DNA of 64,000 nucleotides. Source: Laguncularia racemosa. Taxonomy: Eukaryota; Streptophyta; Magnoliopsida; Myrtales; Combretaceae. Below, one piece after another: positions 1 to 12,241 of this stretch (the first letter of the stretch is position 1; every line of letters begins with the position of its first letter). The DNA is taken from positions 1,116,001-1,180,000 of the forward strand of contig JBBMOL010000012.1 of the NCBI GenBank assembly GCA_037954665.1. The letters are read 5' to 3'. A model generated the notes under the pieces. It did not search any database and was not told the DNA's origin. It worked only from the letters and a program-made list of their open reading frames with translations. Made by a program: the position numbers and the translations under genes.

Positions 1-3000
1 TGAAATTAAACTTGCACCCTTAAAAAATGCTTCTAATGAATAAGGGTAAGGATTTAAGAAAGTTATTAATCAAAATAACTTTACCAATAAATATCTTCAC
101 ACTATAGATAAACAATTAGATGGAATGGAAGATGTAATGAATAATGAAATCATTAAGAAAGATGAAAAAAGTGGAAAATTAATTAATAATAAACTACTTT
201 TTAAACAATTTGAAATACCTAATGATCCTAGTAATTAATTCCTTAATTTCCTTAGGGAAAAAAGGAAAATGTTAAAGGATAAAATGAAAATGGAACCAAT
301 AGAATCCTTAAAATTAGATAATCCTAAATTTAAGAATTTAGTCATAGAGGATACTCCATCAGAAAAAATTAATGTTCTTAATGAATCTGATAATGATTCC
401 AATTCAAATGTTTCATTAAAAGACTTAAGTCTTAATGATTCAGAAGGTGAAAAAGTTAACAAAATTACCTGGAAAGAACCTTAAAAATTATATTATCAGA
501 AGGCAACTCTTCTAGATATAATATTTGAGGAAAAGAAAGATAATTTCCAGAATAAATATACTTTAGGGTCCACCTATGAATGGAACATAGATGGAGCCTT
601 GGAATAAATGATTTTAAATGTCATTAATCAAATGATTATGTTCTCTAATACTAATAGAGGTATTCAAGGGACATTTGATTATCAAATTGCTATACTTTTA
701 ATTGCTGGTTTTACTTGTTAATTAAAATGATGGTGGGATAATTATCTCATAGAAGAGTAAATAATTAAATTTTAACAGCATTTAAATGAAATTAAAATGG
801 AGTTAAAATTTTAGATGATAATAATGAACCAATTCAAGATGTTGTTAATACATTAATGTTTTGTATTAGTCAACGTTATATAGGAGATCCCTCACACATT
901 AGGGATAAAACCTTAGATCTCTTATCTAACATGAAATGTAAGTCTTTCGGAGAATTTCGTCAATACAAGGACATTTTCTTCAAAAGAGTCTTACTTCGTA
1001 AGGATTGTAATCAACTTATCTGGAAAGAAAAAATCTTAGCTGGTTTACCCAAATTAATAGGTGAATAAGTTGGGTTTAAGATCCGGGAGGATTTCAATGG
1101 TGTAATCCCTTATGATAATTTGTCTTATGGAGAATTAACCTCCTATGTTTATAAAATAGGAACAAATTTATGTGTCACTATTCGATTGCAAAAGCAATTG
1201 AAAAATGAGAAACATCTTAAGAAACAAAGTCTTGGTGATTTCTGTTCGCAATATGATCCATCATTTGTTTCCGAAAAAACTAAAAAATGTTCACAATGTA
1301 ATAAAAAACCTAAGAGAAATTTTAAAAGAAAATAAAAAAATTTCTCTAAAAAACCTAATAACCTTCCAAGAAAAACAAAAAGAGTAAATCTTGGAAGCAA
1401 CTTAGATGTTATAAATGCAAGAAAATAGGTCACATTGCTGATAAATATAGGATCAGCAACAAACTTAATGAACTTGACTTATATGAAAATGTCATGGAAG
1501 ATATTCTGCAAATATTTGTAGAAGAATATCCTTTAAGGAATTACTCATCCTCTTCTGAAGAAGATGGAATTTAAGAAAATGATCTTGAAAATCATCTTCA
1601 AATAATGATATTAATGTTTTATCTAAGGAAGAAGAAGAAATTCTTTAAAACTTAGATAAAATAATTAATAATTAAGGATGTAATAAAAATGTTTTACCAG
1701 TTAATACGTTACCCTATAACCTAAATGAAACCCTTGAAAGAGGAAAATGTAAGAATTCTAAGCCTATTTCAATTAATGATCTCCACAATGAAATTAAAAT
1801 CCAAAAACAGGACATAAAAGAATTGAAAATAGCACATAATAAACTTTAAAATGAATTTTCAGATATTAAACAGAAAGTGATCAATAATTCTATTGATTCT
1901 GAAAGTGAATATTCCAAAGATAATCAAATTAATGAAAATTATCTAATGCAACTAGTAGAAGTAACTACTAGAAAATGAATAGTTAATGTTACAGTTAGGA
2001 TAAATAATTAATTTGTCTTAGAAACTATTGCGTTATTTGATACTAGTGCAGATTTGAATTGCATTGAGAAGGGTTAATTCCAACAAAATATTTTGAAAAA
2101 ACAACCTAATATCTAAGTCCTGCTTCTAGTAACAAATTACGTATTAAATTTAAATTATCCAATGCAGAGATAATAAAGGATAAAGTTTCTTATAAAATTG
2201 CTTTTATTCCTGTTAAGGATTTAAAATAGAATGTTATTTTAGGAACTCCTTTTATTAATCTCATCCAATCTTTTATGGTTAATAACGAATGCATTGAAAC
2301 AAATTATCTTAGGAGAAAATTTTGTTTCAATTTTGTCTCTAAACCTAGAGTAAAAATGATAAATGAACTCAAACAGAATTCAATTTCTGAATTGAACTAT
2401 TTGATCCAATGTAAAGAAAATCAATTGTTGTTTTTGCGTGATGAATTAACTCTTCACATAATTGAAAATCAAATCATGGAAAAATCAATAATTGAGAAAA
2501 TTTCTAGGATAGAAAATGAAATTAGAAAAACAATTTGCTTTAATTTAACCAATGCATTTTAGGATAGAAAATCTCATTCAGTGGAATTACCTTATGAAGG
2601 TAATTTTGATGAGAAAAATATCCTAACAAAGGTTAGACCGTCACAAATGAATAGTGATGTCTTAAGATATTGCTAAAATGAAATTAACGATTTATTAAAT
2701 AAAAGGTTAATATGCAAATCCATGTCACATTAGAGTTGTTCAGCCTTTTATGTTAATAAAAATGCAGAGATAGAAAGAGGCAGACCTAGGTTAGTAATTA
2801 ATTACAAGCCTCTAAACAATGTCCTAAAATGGATTAGGTATTCAATACCTAATAAAAAAGATTTACTTAGTAGAATACATAATGCTAAAATATTCTCTAA
2901 GTTTGATATGAAATATAGATTTTGGAAAATTTAGATTAAAGAAAAGGATAGGTATAAAACTGCCTTTACTGTTCCATTCGGACAGTATGGGTGAAATGTT

Positions 3001-3923
3001 ATGCTTTTTGAACTTAAAAATGGACCCTTTGAATTTCAGAGGATAATGAATGAAATTTTTAATGATTATTCACATTTCATAATAACCTACATTGATGATG
3101 TATTGATCTTCTCTCCCAATTTAGATCAACATTTAAGCATATTAGGGCTTTCATCAATAAGGTAAAATAGAATGGCCTAGTAGTATCTCCCTCTAAAATT
3201 GCCCTTTTCCAGACTAGGATTAGGTTTTTAGGATTTGATATTCACAATGGCACAATTACCCCAATTAAAAGATTTATTGAATTTGCTTCCAAATTCCCTA
3301 ATGAAATTCTTGATAAAAATCAATTATAAAGATTTTTAGGGAGTTTAAATTATGTAGTAGACTTCTTTCAAGATCTTAATGTCTTATGTAGACCTTTACA
3401 ACAAAGGTTAAAGAAGAATCCTCCTAAATGGTCTGAACTACACATAAATATAGTTCGACAAATTAAGGAGAAAATCAAGGAAATTCCATGCATCCATATA
3501 GCAGATCAATCTCTTCAAAAAATAGTGGAAACCGATGCTTTTGACATAGGATTTGGTGGAATCCTTAAACAAAATTTAAACAGTAAAGAATGTATAGTCC
3601 AATTTGTGTCAAAACACTAGAATGAATGCCAAATAAACTATTCCACAATTAAGAAAGAAATTTTAGCAATAGTTTTAACTATCTCTAAGTTTCCAAGAGA
3701 TTTGTTAAATCAAAAGTTTCTTTTAAGAATTAATTGCAAAGCTACAAAAAATGTTTTAATAAAAGATGTTCAAAATTTAGCTTCGAAATAGATTTTCGCT
3801 AAATGGTAATCAATTTTATTTGTTTTCAACTTTGAAATTGAGTATATTAATGGTTTGTCAAATTCACTTCCTGACTTCCTTACCCGTGAATTCCTACAGA
3901 GAGATGTCTCTAAAAAAGGATAA
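1..3923 (+). pseudogene. Endogenous caulimovirid polyprotein (ORF1), decayed, 5' end outside window
   Basis: Remnant of a plant pararetrovirus polyprotein read on the plus strand through many stops and some frame changes. In order I see a coat-protein-like region (about 480-1080, with a Trp-rich WWWDNYL-like patch near 730), a CCHC-type zinc finger near 1404-1450 whose last Cys is now Tyr, an aspartic protease with a DTSAD motif near 2035, a reverse transcriptase (about 2600-3290) with YIDDV near 3090, and RNase H ending with a conserved LPDFLTREF-like tail near 3880. The order coat-zinc finger-PR-RT-RNaseH with no integrase is that of Caulimoviridae and excludes Ty3 elements. A movement-protein domain is expected upstream of base 1. 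The final stop is at 3921-3923. Over a dozen in-frame stops make it non-functional. Assignment to the florendovirus/petuvirus side of the family is an inference from the style of the coat and RT regions. Confidence 0.88.
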
Positions 3924-5272
3924 GGGAAAAGGGAAGTAGGTCCCTCCTAAAAAGGGTCTTACAAATGTCCGGTCTTGGCTTGCTGCCACGACCCCTAAAT
4001 CTAATGTTCCTTTAATAATTAAAGATGAACCGTCTTCCGGCTTATCTAAAACTAATGAATACCCCAATGAGGGCAAACACTGTGAGGAAAACCCTAGTGT
4101 ACCAAACACCAATGTAATAATTACTCTTGAATTAATTAAGGCAATCGCTTCTGCCTTAAATGTTCCTGTAAAACATGACTAGAATGAAATAGTAGTTCGA
4201 AAGAAGCTACACTAGAATGTTGAAATCACAGAGGTGGCATCTTTCTCAGGGAAGGAAATAGTCCCTCAAAATGTTTTAACTAAATCAATATTTTATGTCA
4301 AGGGAATGTTTAAATATGTCTTTTCTGTAAAGAAATGAATGTTTGAAAATGACCCTTATATTATGCTAGAAAATTATTTTCTGAAAATTTTAATTATGTT
4401 CCTTATGATAGTCTAAAGACTATTGAATTTTATGAAAGAATCTTAAATGAAACAAAATCAGTTTTATTTAAGCATTTTCAAAATAATGGAGTAATTAGTT
4501 ACTCAACCGTTAGGATTTATAAGGTCGTTAACCTTAATGAATGGCTTGGCCATCTAACCTAATGCTAAAAGTTCAAAGTTAACTCTTTGGACCTTCTCAC
4601 ACCTTACCTCCATGCTTTTAATTATTATGATTACAATGGTGGAATGCCTTTTTCATAATGAACAAAAAAAGATCCCACACATGGCTAACCTTTTTTGAAA
4701 AAAATTCTTCAAAAAGCCTTCCCTATTGGTTTACACATTGGTGGGATGAATTTGGAGCCACAAATGAAATAATCCATGAAAATGCTCGAAAGGGATTTAA
4801 TTTATTCATGAAGAATTATACACCTAGTCCTTATGAGCAATTGTTTAATAAAACAATGCTATTTTTTATACACATAAGTATATCCTAGGTAATGACCTGG
4901 TTCTATGAATTCCGAAAGGATAATGAAACCAAAGCTGCAATTTTAACTAGAAGATTCAAAGTAAAATGGTGGGATGGTTTTAAAATGTGGAATAAAGTCG
5001 ATGAAAATACAATCCTTAATTGGATTAATAAATCATCAACTAATGTTCCAAAACCCGAACCAGAAATGCAAACCCTTTTTCTTCATGATAAGGGATTTCT
5101 GATGTCTTCCATGGCTAGGGCTAACTCTCTAGACCAAATGAAGCAATTATTGGAGCAAGCTTTAGAAAGCTTATAGGAATTAACCAATGAAGACTCCACT
5201 CAGTCTAGATCAACCTACAGTGGAGAAAGCAATGAAGATGATTGCTACGGGATAGACTTGGAAGATCTTTAG
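3904..5272 (+). pseudogene. Second ORF of the endogenous caulimovirid, decayed
   Basis: An ATG at 3904 opens a frame that overlaps the end of the polyprotein by 20 bases (+1 relative frame), the compact layout expected of a virus. The early part is basic and proline/lysine-rich. Later pieces hold Trp-rich stretches (HTWLTFFEK near 4675, WFTHWWDEF near 4730, VKWWDGF near 4962) and an acidic tail ending at a stop at 5270-5272. At least two frame changes and several stops break it. Proteins of unknown function with similar Trp-rich patches follow RNase H in florendovirus-like genomes; that family link is from memory and moderate in confidence. No enzymatic motif is visible. Confidence 0.6.
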
Positions 5273-5978
5273 AATAGGATTTTCAATGTAATAGTAAAAT
5301 ACAGGTTGTATTTTACTAGTTTTCTGTATGTAATTTCTCAATGTAAGTATTTTACTATGTCAACAGTAAAATATATATTTATAATGAATGTATCCTCAAT
5401 ATAAAAATCTATGATCTAATACCTCCCACAGTAGATATTTGATCAAATGGGCGGGACCATCTACCAAAAACAATTTTAGAATTTACTGTCCTCTATAGTA
5501 AAATTCGATAACTTTTACTGTTCACTACAGTAAAAGTAATTTTCTTTTTTTTTTTTTTTAAATGAGGAAGTAAGTTCATTTGTAACCAAGCTTTTGGAAC
5601 GGAACATCTCTTTCTCTCTCTAAAACACTTCTTCTGATACATTCTTACCCTCTCTTCTTCTCCTCTAATCTTTCTTTGTCTAACCTCTCCTCTTCTTCTT
5701 TGGTTTAATCTTGAGACCAACCTTCTTCCATACACACTTCTCTCTTCTCTTCTCTTATTAACATTTCACTTATCTATGATCTTAAAATCATAGATAAACC
5801 TTTGTACTCAATAGTACTCAGGTAATTATTTAACATATCTTCTTCTACTTCTTCTTCTCATCCTCTTTCCTTCTTTCTTAATGTTAATGAGTCTATAATG
5901 TTCTTTTCTTTCAATGTCTATACATATGCTTATTTATTTAATGAAATGATTGTTTTTTTTTTTATTATTATTATTATT
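5273..5978 (+). promoter_or_regulatory. Probable non-coding/promoter-leader region of the endogenous caulimovirid
   Basis: No reading frame. The motif TAGTAAAA and its complement TTTTACT(A/G) recur about eight times between 5293 and 5540, in inverted pairs able to form small hairpins, with a TATA-like AT stretch near 5380. This is followed by a pyrimidine-rich stretch (5590-5760) and a palindromic TCTATGATCTTAAAATCATAGA near 5773. A viral intergenic promoter and leader is the natural reading given its position after the last ORF. The right limit is set by the start of LTR homology at about 5979, preceded by a short (ATT)n run. Confidence 0.5.
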
Positions 5979-7262
5979 ACAGTGGGTTCTTCTTACTATC
6001 CATGAGTCCTTTTAACCTTTCAATTCTTGCACAACAACCTTCTACAATCACTCACACAATATCCTCTTATATACAACCTTTTACATACTACCTGAATCAT
6101 TTTGGTACATGACTCCACTAGAGATAACATCACATACCAATCATTGGGGTGCTACCCCGAGAACACCAACCCACACTCGATTTCTCAAACCCAACAATTC
6201 ATATTCACATGTACAAACAGTCTCATTCATAATTTAACATTATTAGCCCACACACATTTCTAACTAGCAAGCACAAAACAACACACATGATATATACGTA
6301 CCTGACTTGTAATACTTGATCCTTTACACTTTTATAGCCTTACAAATCCTTCAAACCTATACACAATCCAAATTACATGCTTTTAGAATTATATTTCAAT
6401 GAACTAAAATGGAAAAGGAAGTTTTTCAACTCAATACGATCATTTTAGAGGTCGTGTTGGTGAACATGGGGTAGTACACGTTCGTGCCAAAAACCATATA
6501 TATTTCTATGACTCTTTGACCTCAACACGAGCATGATATGGTCATGTTGAGAGACTGTATATCTCTCTGTTTACTTTAGGCTTTTAACACAATTACAATA
6601 CAGTTGTGTTGAGAGACTGTATATATCTTTTTTCACTTTGGGTCTTCAACACGGTTCCAACATGGTCATGTTGGGAGGCCGTGTATCTCTTTGTTCACTT
6701 TTTAAATTCAACAAGCCTATAATACGGTCATGTTAAGTGATCGTGTATCTAACTATACACTTCGTAAATCGATCCCTCGGTCCAATTTCTAATAACCTTA
6801 ACCTAATTGATCCATCTAATATAAGATTTATAATGTGATACACGAATTGATACACTTACTTGATCCTAATCGCGATTAATATTCTTGAAGTGCTTGTTCT
6901 AAACCTTGTATAACACGGATTAATCTTGACCTTAATCTTTAATGAGCCATATTCCGTTAATTCTCTACTCCACAACATATACTTAAAAAATCCATCAATA
7001 TTTCTTATTGATGTACTTACCTTAATCCAATAAGCTAGTGGTAGAAAAAGGGATTGTCTCCTTCTTTCTAGATTCACACAAGAAGGTTCTAAGGTTCTTT
7101 GATGTGCAAAGGGAGGAAAAAGGTCAATAAGGTTTATAACGACCCATTTATAATCCTCATCTGAATTACCAAGTTGCCTTAATCCTTTTAAATTATTTAC
7201 GATATTAACCTTAGTTGCATTTTTATTATATATATATATATTTTATTACTCGTATATTTACA
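5979..7262 (-). repeat. 3' LTR of element 1, truncated
   Basis: Aligns with 12950-14136. The outer part matching 12242-12949 is missing, so the LTR is cut where a palindrome sits in the other copy. Its inner end reads ...TTTACA at 7262 (the complement of a TG start), next to the purine tract. It carries degenerate 60-65 bp repeats around CGTGTTGAGAGxCxGTxTATCT (6540-6760). Confidence 0.85.
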
Positions 7263-7508
7263 TTCTCCCACCTTACAAGAATTTTCGTTCTTGAAAACTA
7301 TCTAGATTATTGAAGAGTTCTAGGTATCTTTTTCTCATCTCCTCTTCTAATTTCCAGGTTGCTTCTCTTTTTGTTTGATTGCTCCATTGCATTTGACATA
7401 TTTAATAACCGATCTTCTTAAATTTTGCTCTTTAGTATCCATAATTTTGACAAGTCTCTCCATTCTTGTGAGATTTGACTGCATTTACAAAGGTTTAAAT
7501 GCAATAAT

Positions 7509-8690
7509 CTAGTTTAGGTTAGGTACATATTTCCTTAGCATGGAAATATGAAATATATTGTATACTCTAGCTATACTTGGTGATAATGCCAGTTTATATG
7601 CCACTGGTCCAATTCTTGCCAATACTTTAAAGGTTCTCACATATTTGAAGTTCAATTTCCCCCTTAGTCCAAACCTTATCACTCCCTTTGTAGGTGAGAT
7701 ATTTAACAACGCATGATCTCCACTTGAAACTCCAATGGGCATCTCCTCTTGTCTGCATATCACTTTTGACGGCTTTGAGCTGACTGCATTCTTTATCTGA
7801 TCAACTTCACTTTGTTTATTGTATCTTACACTAGATCAGGTCCCAATATTTGTTTCTCATCCATATTATCCCAATGTAAAGGCGATTGACACTTTCTTCC
7901 ATACAACACCTCATATAGTGTCATCTAGATGGTAGCTTGGTAGTTGTTATTGTAGGTAAACTTCACTAAGGACAAATGTTCCTCCTAATTTCCACTAAGC
8001 TCTAATGCACACGCCTCTGACTAACCATTCATTTGTGGGTGAAAAGCCATATTGAATTGTAGCTTTGTCCCTAAAGCCCTATGCAGATTGTTCCAAAACC
8101 TCCTCATAAATCTCGTATCCTTGTTTGACATTATGGAGACCGGTGTCCCATGTAACTTTACAATTTCTTTGATGTAGATTTATGCCAGTTTCTTAAGTTT
8201 GTACCTAATTTCTATTGAGATAAAGTGAGCCAATTTTGTAAGTCGGTCCATAATCACCCATACGGTGTCCAACTTTGTTAAAGATTTAGGTAATGTAGTA
8301 ACAAAATCTATGGTAAAATGTTCCCATTTCCACTCTGGCACATGTAACGACTGTAACATGCTAGCAAGTCTCTGATGTTCTATCTTAATTTATTGGCAAG
8401 TCAGACACTTAGATACATAATCAACCACTTCTCTCTTCATATTCCTCCACTAATAATGGCTCTTTAGATTTTTATACATTTTTGTACTTCTAAGGTGAAT
8501 GGAGTAACCAAAATAGTGTGCTTCCTTTAATATTTCTTTCTTCAGTTCATCTACACTCGGTACACATAACCTGTGACCATACCTCAACACCCCCTCTACA
8601 TCTTCATTAAATTCTACAACTTTTCCCTCTTCCATTCTTTTCTGTATTTCTTATATTCCCTTATCTTCATCTTGTGCAACCTTTATTCAA
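7509..8690 (-). pseudogene. Integrase remnant of element 1
   Basis: Minus-strand reading gives, from 8690 downward, an H2C2 zinc-binding region (HYFGYSIH near 8500, then CLTC near 8400), an integrase core with IDFVTTLP-like and HPQMNG-like blocks (8330-8020), and a C-terminal module ending FHISMLRKYVPNLN at 7509-7560. The last is the usual end of the GPY/F region in plant chromoviruses. Several stops and frame changes interrupt it. It is non-functional. Confidence 0.8.
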
Positions 8691-8839
8691 TCAATTAACA
8701 CTGGTTGTATTCATAGGTTGGCGAGTTTAGCTCTAATTTCATGAATCACAATCTCCATATCTAATTTCCATCTTCTTTTGAGTTATGATCAAAGTTGCTA
8801 AATTACCATACTTCTTTCCACTGAGTTCATTAGCAATGA

Positions 8840-10060
8840 TGTTAGCCTTTTTGGGATGGTATTGGATGTGTAAGTCGTAGTCCTTTATTAGTTTTAGCTA
8901 GCATCTTTGCCTCATATTTAACTCTTTTTGGGTAAATAAGTACTTGAGACTTTTGTGATCTATGAATATTCTGCACTTTTCTCCATATAAGTAATGTCTC
9001 CATAACTTTAGTGCAAATACTACTACTGCTAATTCTAAATCATGTGTTAGGTAATTCTTCTCATAAGGCTTTAACTACCTAGATGCGTATGCAATAACCC
9101 TATCATTCTACATTAACACTCATCTGAGTCCTTAAATAAAGGCATCATTGTACACCACAAATTCTTCACCACAGACTAGTAGTGCAAATACTAGTGTAGA
9201 AGTCAATCTATCCTTTAATATCATGAAGCTTGCTTCACATCGGTCATCCTATATGAACTTTACCCCTTTCTGAGTTAACTTGGTCAAATGGGTTGCCGGT
9301 TTAGAGAATCCTTTTACAAATCTTCTGTAGTATCTTGTTAACCTTATGAAGTTTCTAATTTCTATTACGATCTTCAGCCCGAGCCATTCATTTACAACTT
9401 ATATCTTCTTAGAATCTACAGATAATCCATCCTTACTAATCACATGTCCTAAAAAGGTGACTTGTTTCGACCAGAGCTCACACTTTTTAAACTTGGCATA
9501 TAACTTTTTTGCTTGCAGTCTGCTCAATACCATCCTCAAATGCTACTCGTGAGCTTCTTCACTTTTAGAGTATATTAAGATGTCATCTATGAACAAGATG
9601 ACAAACTTATCCAAGCATTCTTTGAATATCCGATTCATTAAGTCCATGAAGGTTACCGGTGCATTTATGAGTCCAAAAGGCATTACTTGGAACTCATAAT
9701 CCTCGTATCTATTTCTAAACATGATCTTCTGGATGTCTTCTTCCTTAATCCTCAATTGATGGTACCCATATTTCAAGTCTATTTTTTAGAAGACTAGAGC
9801 TCTTTGTAACTGATTAAATAAGTCATCAATCTTCAGGAGAGGCTACTTATTTTTAATTTTAATCTTGTTCAAGTTCTAGTAGTTTATACATAACTGCATA
9901 CTATTGTCTTTTTTCTTTATAGATAGTACTAGTGCACCTTAAGGTGAGACACTTTGTCTAATAAATTTCCTGTCCAATAGCTATTATATTTGATCCTTCA
10001 ACTTTTTCAACTTTGTAGGTGCCATATGATACAGGGCTTTTGATATGGAAGTCGTACCAG
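8840..10060 (-). pseudogene. Reverse transcriptase and RNase H remnant of element 1
   Basis: The best preserved block is 9543-9776, with MKYGYHQLRIKEEDI, FQVMPFGLINAP and the catalytic FIDDIL box (near 9580; a YxDD variant). Upstream and downstream pieces (10060-9780 and 9540-9300) continue the RT fold and tether. 9300-8840 matches RNase H including a DHKSL-type block near 8950. Multiple stops make it inert. The RT clearly differs from that of the minus-strand element at 55-62 kb, so the two are separate families. Confidence 0.85.
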
Positions 10061-10329
10061 ATACTGTATCTATGTTGAAATCAATCTCCCTTACAAGAGT
10101 TAAACTTGGCAAATCATTTGGAAATACTCCCGTAAACTCCTTCACTACTCTTACTCTTTAATTTTCATCACCTCTTCGACCTTATTGATGCCATCATACT
10201 TTTACCCCATAGTTCATATGTTAGCAACCTTGTAGGTCTATGTGCCTTTAATTAGAAACTAAATTGCTCCCCTTCTGATGTGTTGAAATGGATGGTCATA
10301 TCATGACAATCTGTTGTTGCATGATATCT

Positions 10330-10640
10330 GATTAACCAATCCATTCCAAAATTACATCAAAATTGGTCATGTCTAACACTAGAAGATCTGCAAACAGTAT
10401 TCTACCCTACACTTCCATACAGGCCTTTCTACATATTTTGTTCAATTCCCTACCCACACCCATAGGGGTACTTAAACTCAATACAACATTCAGTACTTAT
10501 TTACATACATCATATTTACTTATAAATGCATAAGATATACATGAATGTAATGCACTAGTGTTAAACAAAACATATACTTTAGCAGAATTCACTAATAGTG
10601 TACTTGCTAAGGTCTCTATATCTGGAGTGTTCTGCTTCTA
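10330..10640 (-). pseudogene. Aspartic protease remnant of element 1
   Basis: Minus-strand reading gives an FNTSAxHxFIS block near 10570 (active-site D replaced) and an FDVILEW-like block near 10350, which correspond to the two conserved patches of retropepsins of plant Ty3 elements. Stops interrupt it. It lies between the zinc-knuckle region and RT, as expected. Confidence 0.6.
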
Positions 10641-10736
10641 TAGTGCAAACACTCGTGCTAGTGACCTCTACCTTGGCCCTACCTGTTGAAGTCTGCTATT
10701 ATTAGTTCCAGTCTAGTTTCTTACTACTGGTGCTAG

Positions 10737-11867
10737 CTATACATTTTGTTTTATATTATCCAAGTAGTCCACCATCCTATGACCCCTCTGTTTGCAAGAG
10801 AAGCAGAATGTTAGTGGGATTGACCTCTCCCAATAGGTTTTGCTATTGTGTCTTGTCTTTCCACCTGAAAAGCAAGCACCCTCTAGCCATTTGTATTTGT
10901 TTAGCTTATGTGGCCTATAACATCCTCCACACTTGTTACACTGTCTCACATATGAGGTTTTTGCTTAGGAGGAAGGTATTGTTATGACCATAGGTCTAGT
11001 CTACATTGTATAAGGTCTGTTGCCCTTATCTTGAGTTATAACATTCTAAATGGGACTTTTCCCCAGTACCATTCATGTTCCTAAAGTTCTCATCTCGTCA
11101 ATTCTCTCGTGACTCTATTCTAAAAGTTTTGCCTTGTTTACAGCTTCCAAGTAGGTTTTCGGTTGGAAGGTAATCGCTTCATGCTGTAGGGTGGGTTCCA
11201 ATCCCAATACGAACCAATGAGCCATTGACCTCTCATTAGCTCTAAATGTAGGTGGCATGAACTTCATCAAACGGTTGAGTTCCGTCTCATATTCATCTAC
11301 TGATCTCTTTCCCTAGTAGCAATTGTAGTATGATGCTACATTCTATCCATAGTGGTGGTCGGAAATACTATTCATACAACATCTCTTTAAACCTATCCCA
11401 AGTGATCACCCCCATGATGAGTCTAGAAACGCTCAACCACCATTCAAAAGCTGAGCCCTTCAGTAGATACATTGCATATTTCACCTTCTTATCTTCAAGT
11501 ATCCCTAGTGCTTCAAAAGTCTTTTCGATTTCATCAATCCACTATTCAACATCTAGTGGATCATCTATTTTTGGCCCAAACTCCCTGACAATTCTAACAA
11601 AGTAGGCTAAGCCTACTTCCCCAACTGGTCTTTCTCTAATTTCCCCATCATTTAGGCTTGTCTCATATTTAACACTTGTATCTCTTGTATCTGCTACTGT
11701 TGTCATTCCACTACTTCTGCTAAAGCATTGATAGCCTCTAACATCTATGCAACATTTACTTCATTTCCTCCTTATCCAAATTGAGGGGGTCTGAGGGGCA
11801 TTCTATTATCAAGAGCATCACCTCCAATCCCTGAGGATGATCCTAGTCCCAAAACTCTCTTAGGCAT
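10737..11867 (-). pseudogene. Gag remnant of element 1 with zinc knuckles
   Basis: The start is placed at the ATG at 11867 (minus), 355 bases inside the primer site; a glycine/serine-rich leader follows. A retrotransposon-gag domain lies at about 11640-11080, with the typical block SVDEYETELNRLMKFMPP near 11270. The C-terminal 10737-10949 holds cysteine motifs (CNKCGGC, CFSCKQRGH) that are degenerate CCHC knuckles. Stops appear soon after the leader, so it is not translatable. Confidence 0.75.
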
Positions 11868-12222
11868 TTTATAAAACAAAACACAATAGTGAGAAGTGAT
11901 ATAGGAATATATATACATTCCTTAAAGTATGCAAAATTTAAACATGGCATTTTCAATATTACTAAAGGGGTTAACAATTTAGTAATATTATTCACATATT
12001 CTAACTACTCTCATGATGCATTATCATGTTATAGATCTAATACTACTTCACCTAAAGATTATGGCTTACTTTCTATTGTTTAAAACTTATACTATTTATT
12101 CTTACTTAATTCTAAATATCATCAAACCTAAGTTATCTATAGATTTATCAACTTAAGCTTTGAAAATCACAAACCTACATTCTTTTGATCAAAACCTAAG
12201 CTCCTAGGGATCTTCAACCTAT

Positions 12223-12234
12223 GCTCTGATACCA
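12223..12234 (-). other. tRNA-Met primer binding site of element 1
   Basis: The complement of this 12-mer reads TGGTATCAGAGC, matching the 3' end of plant initiator tRNA-Met. It lies 7 bases inside the LTR boundary at 12242 and fixes the orientation as minus. Confidence 0.85.
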
Positions 12235-12241
12235 CCTAAGT

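Noticed and set aside
1..5272. Interpretation as a Ty3/gypsy element
   Set aside because: No integrase or LTR, a coat-type region before the zinc finger, and an overlapping second ORF after RNase H all favour a caulimovirid.
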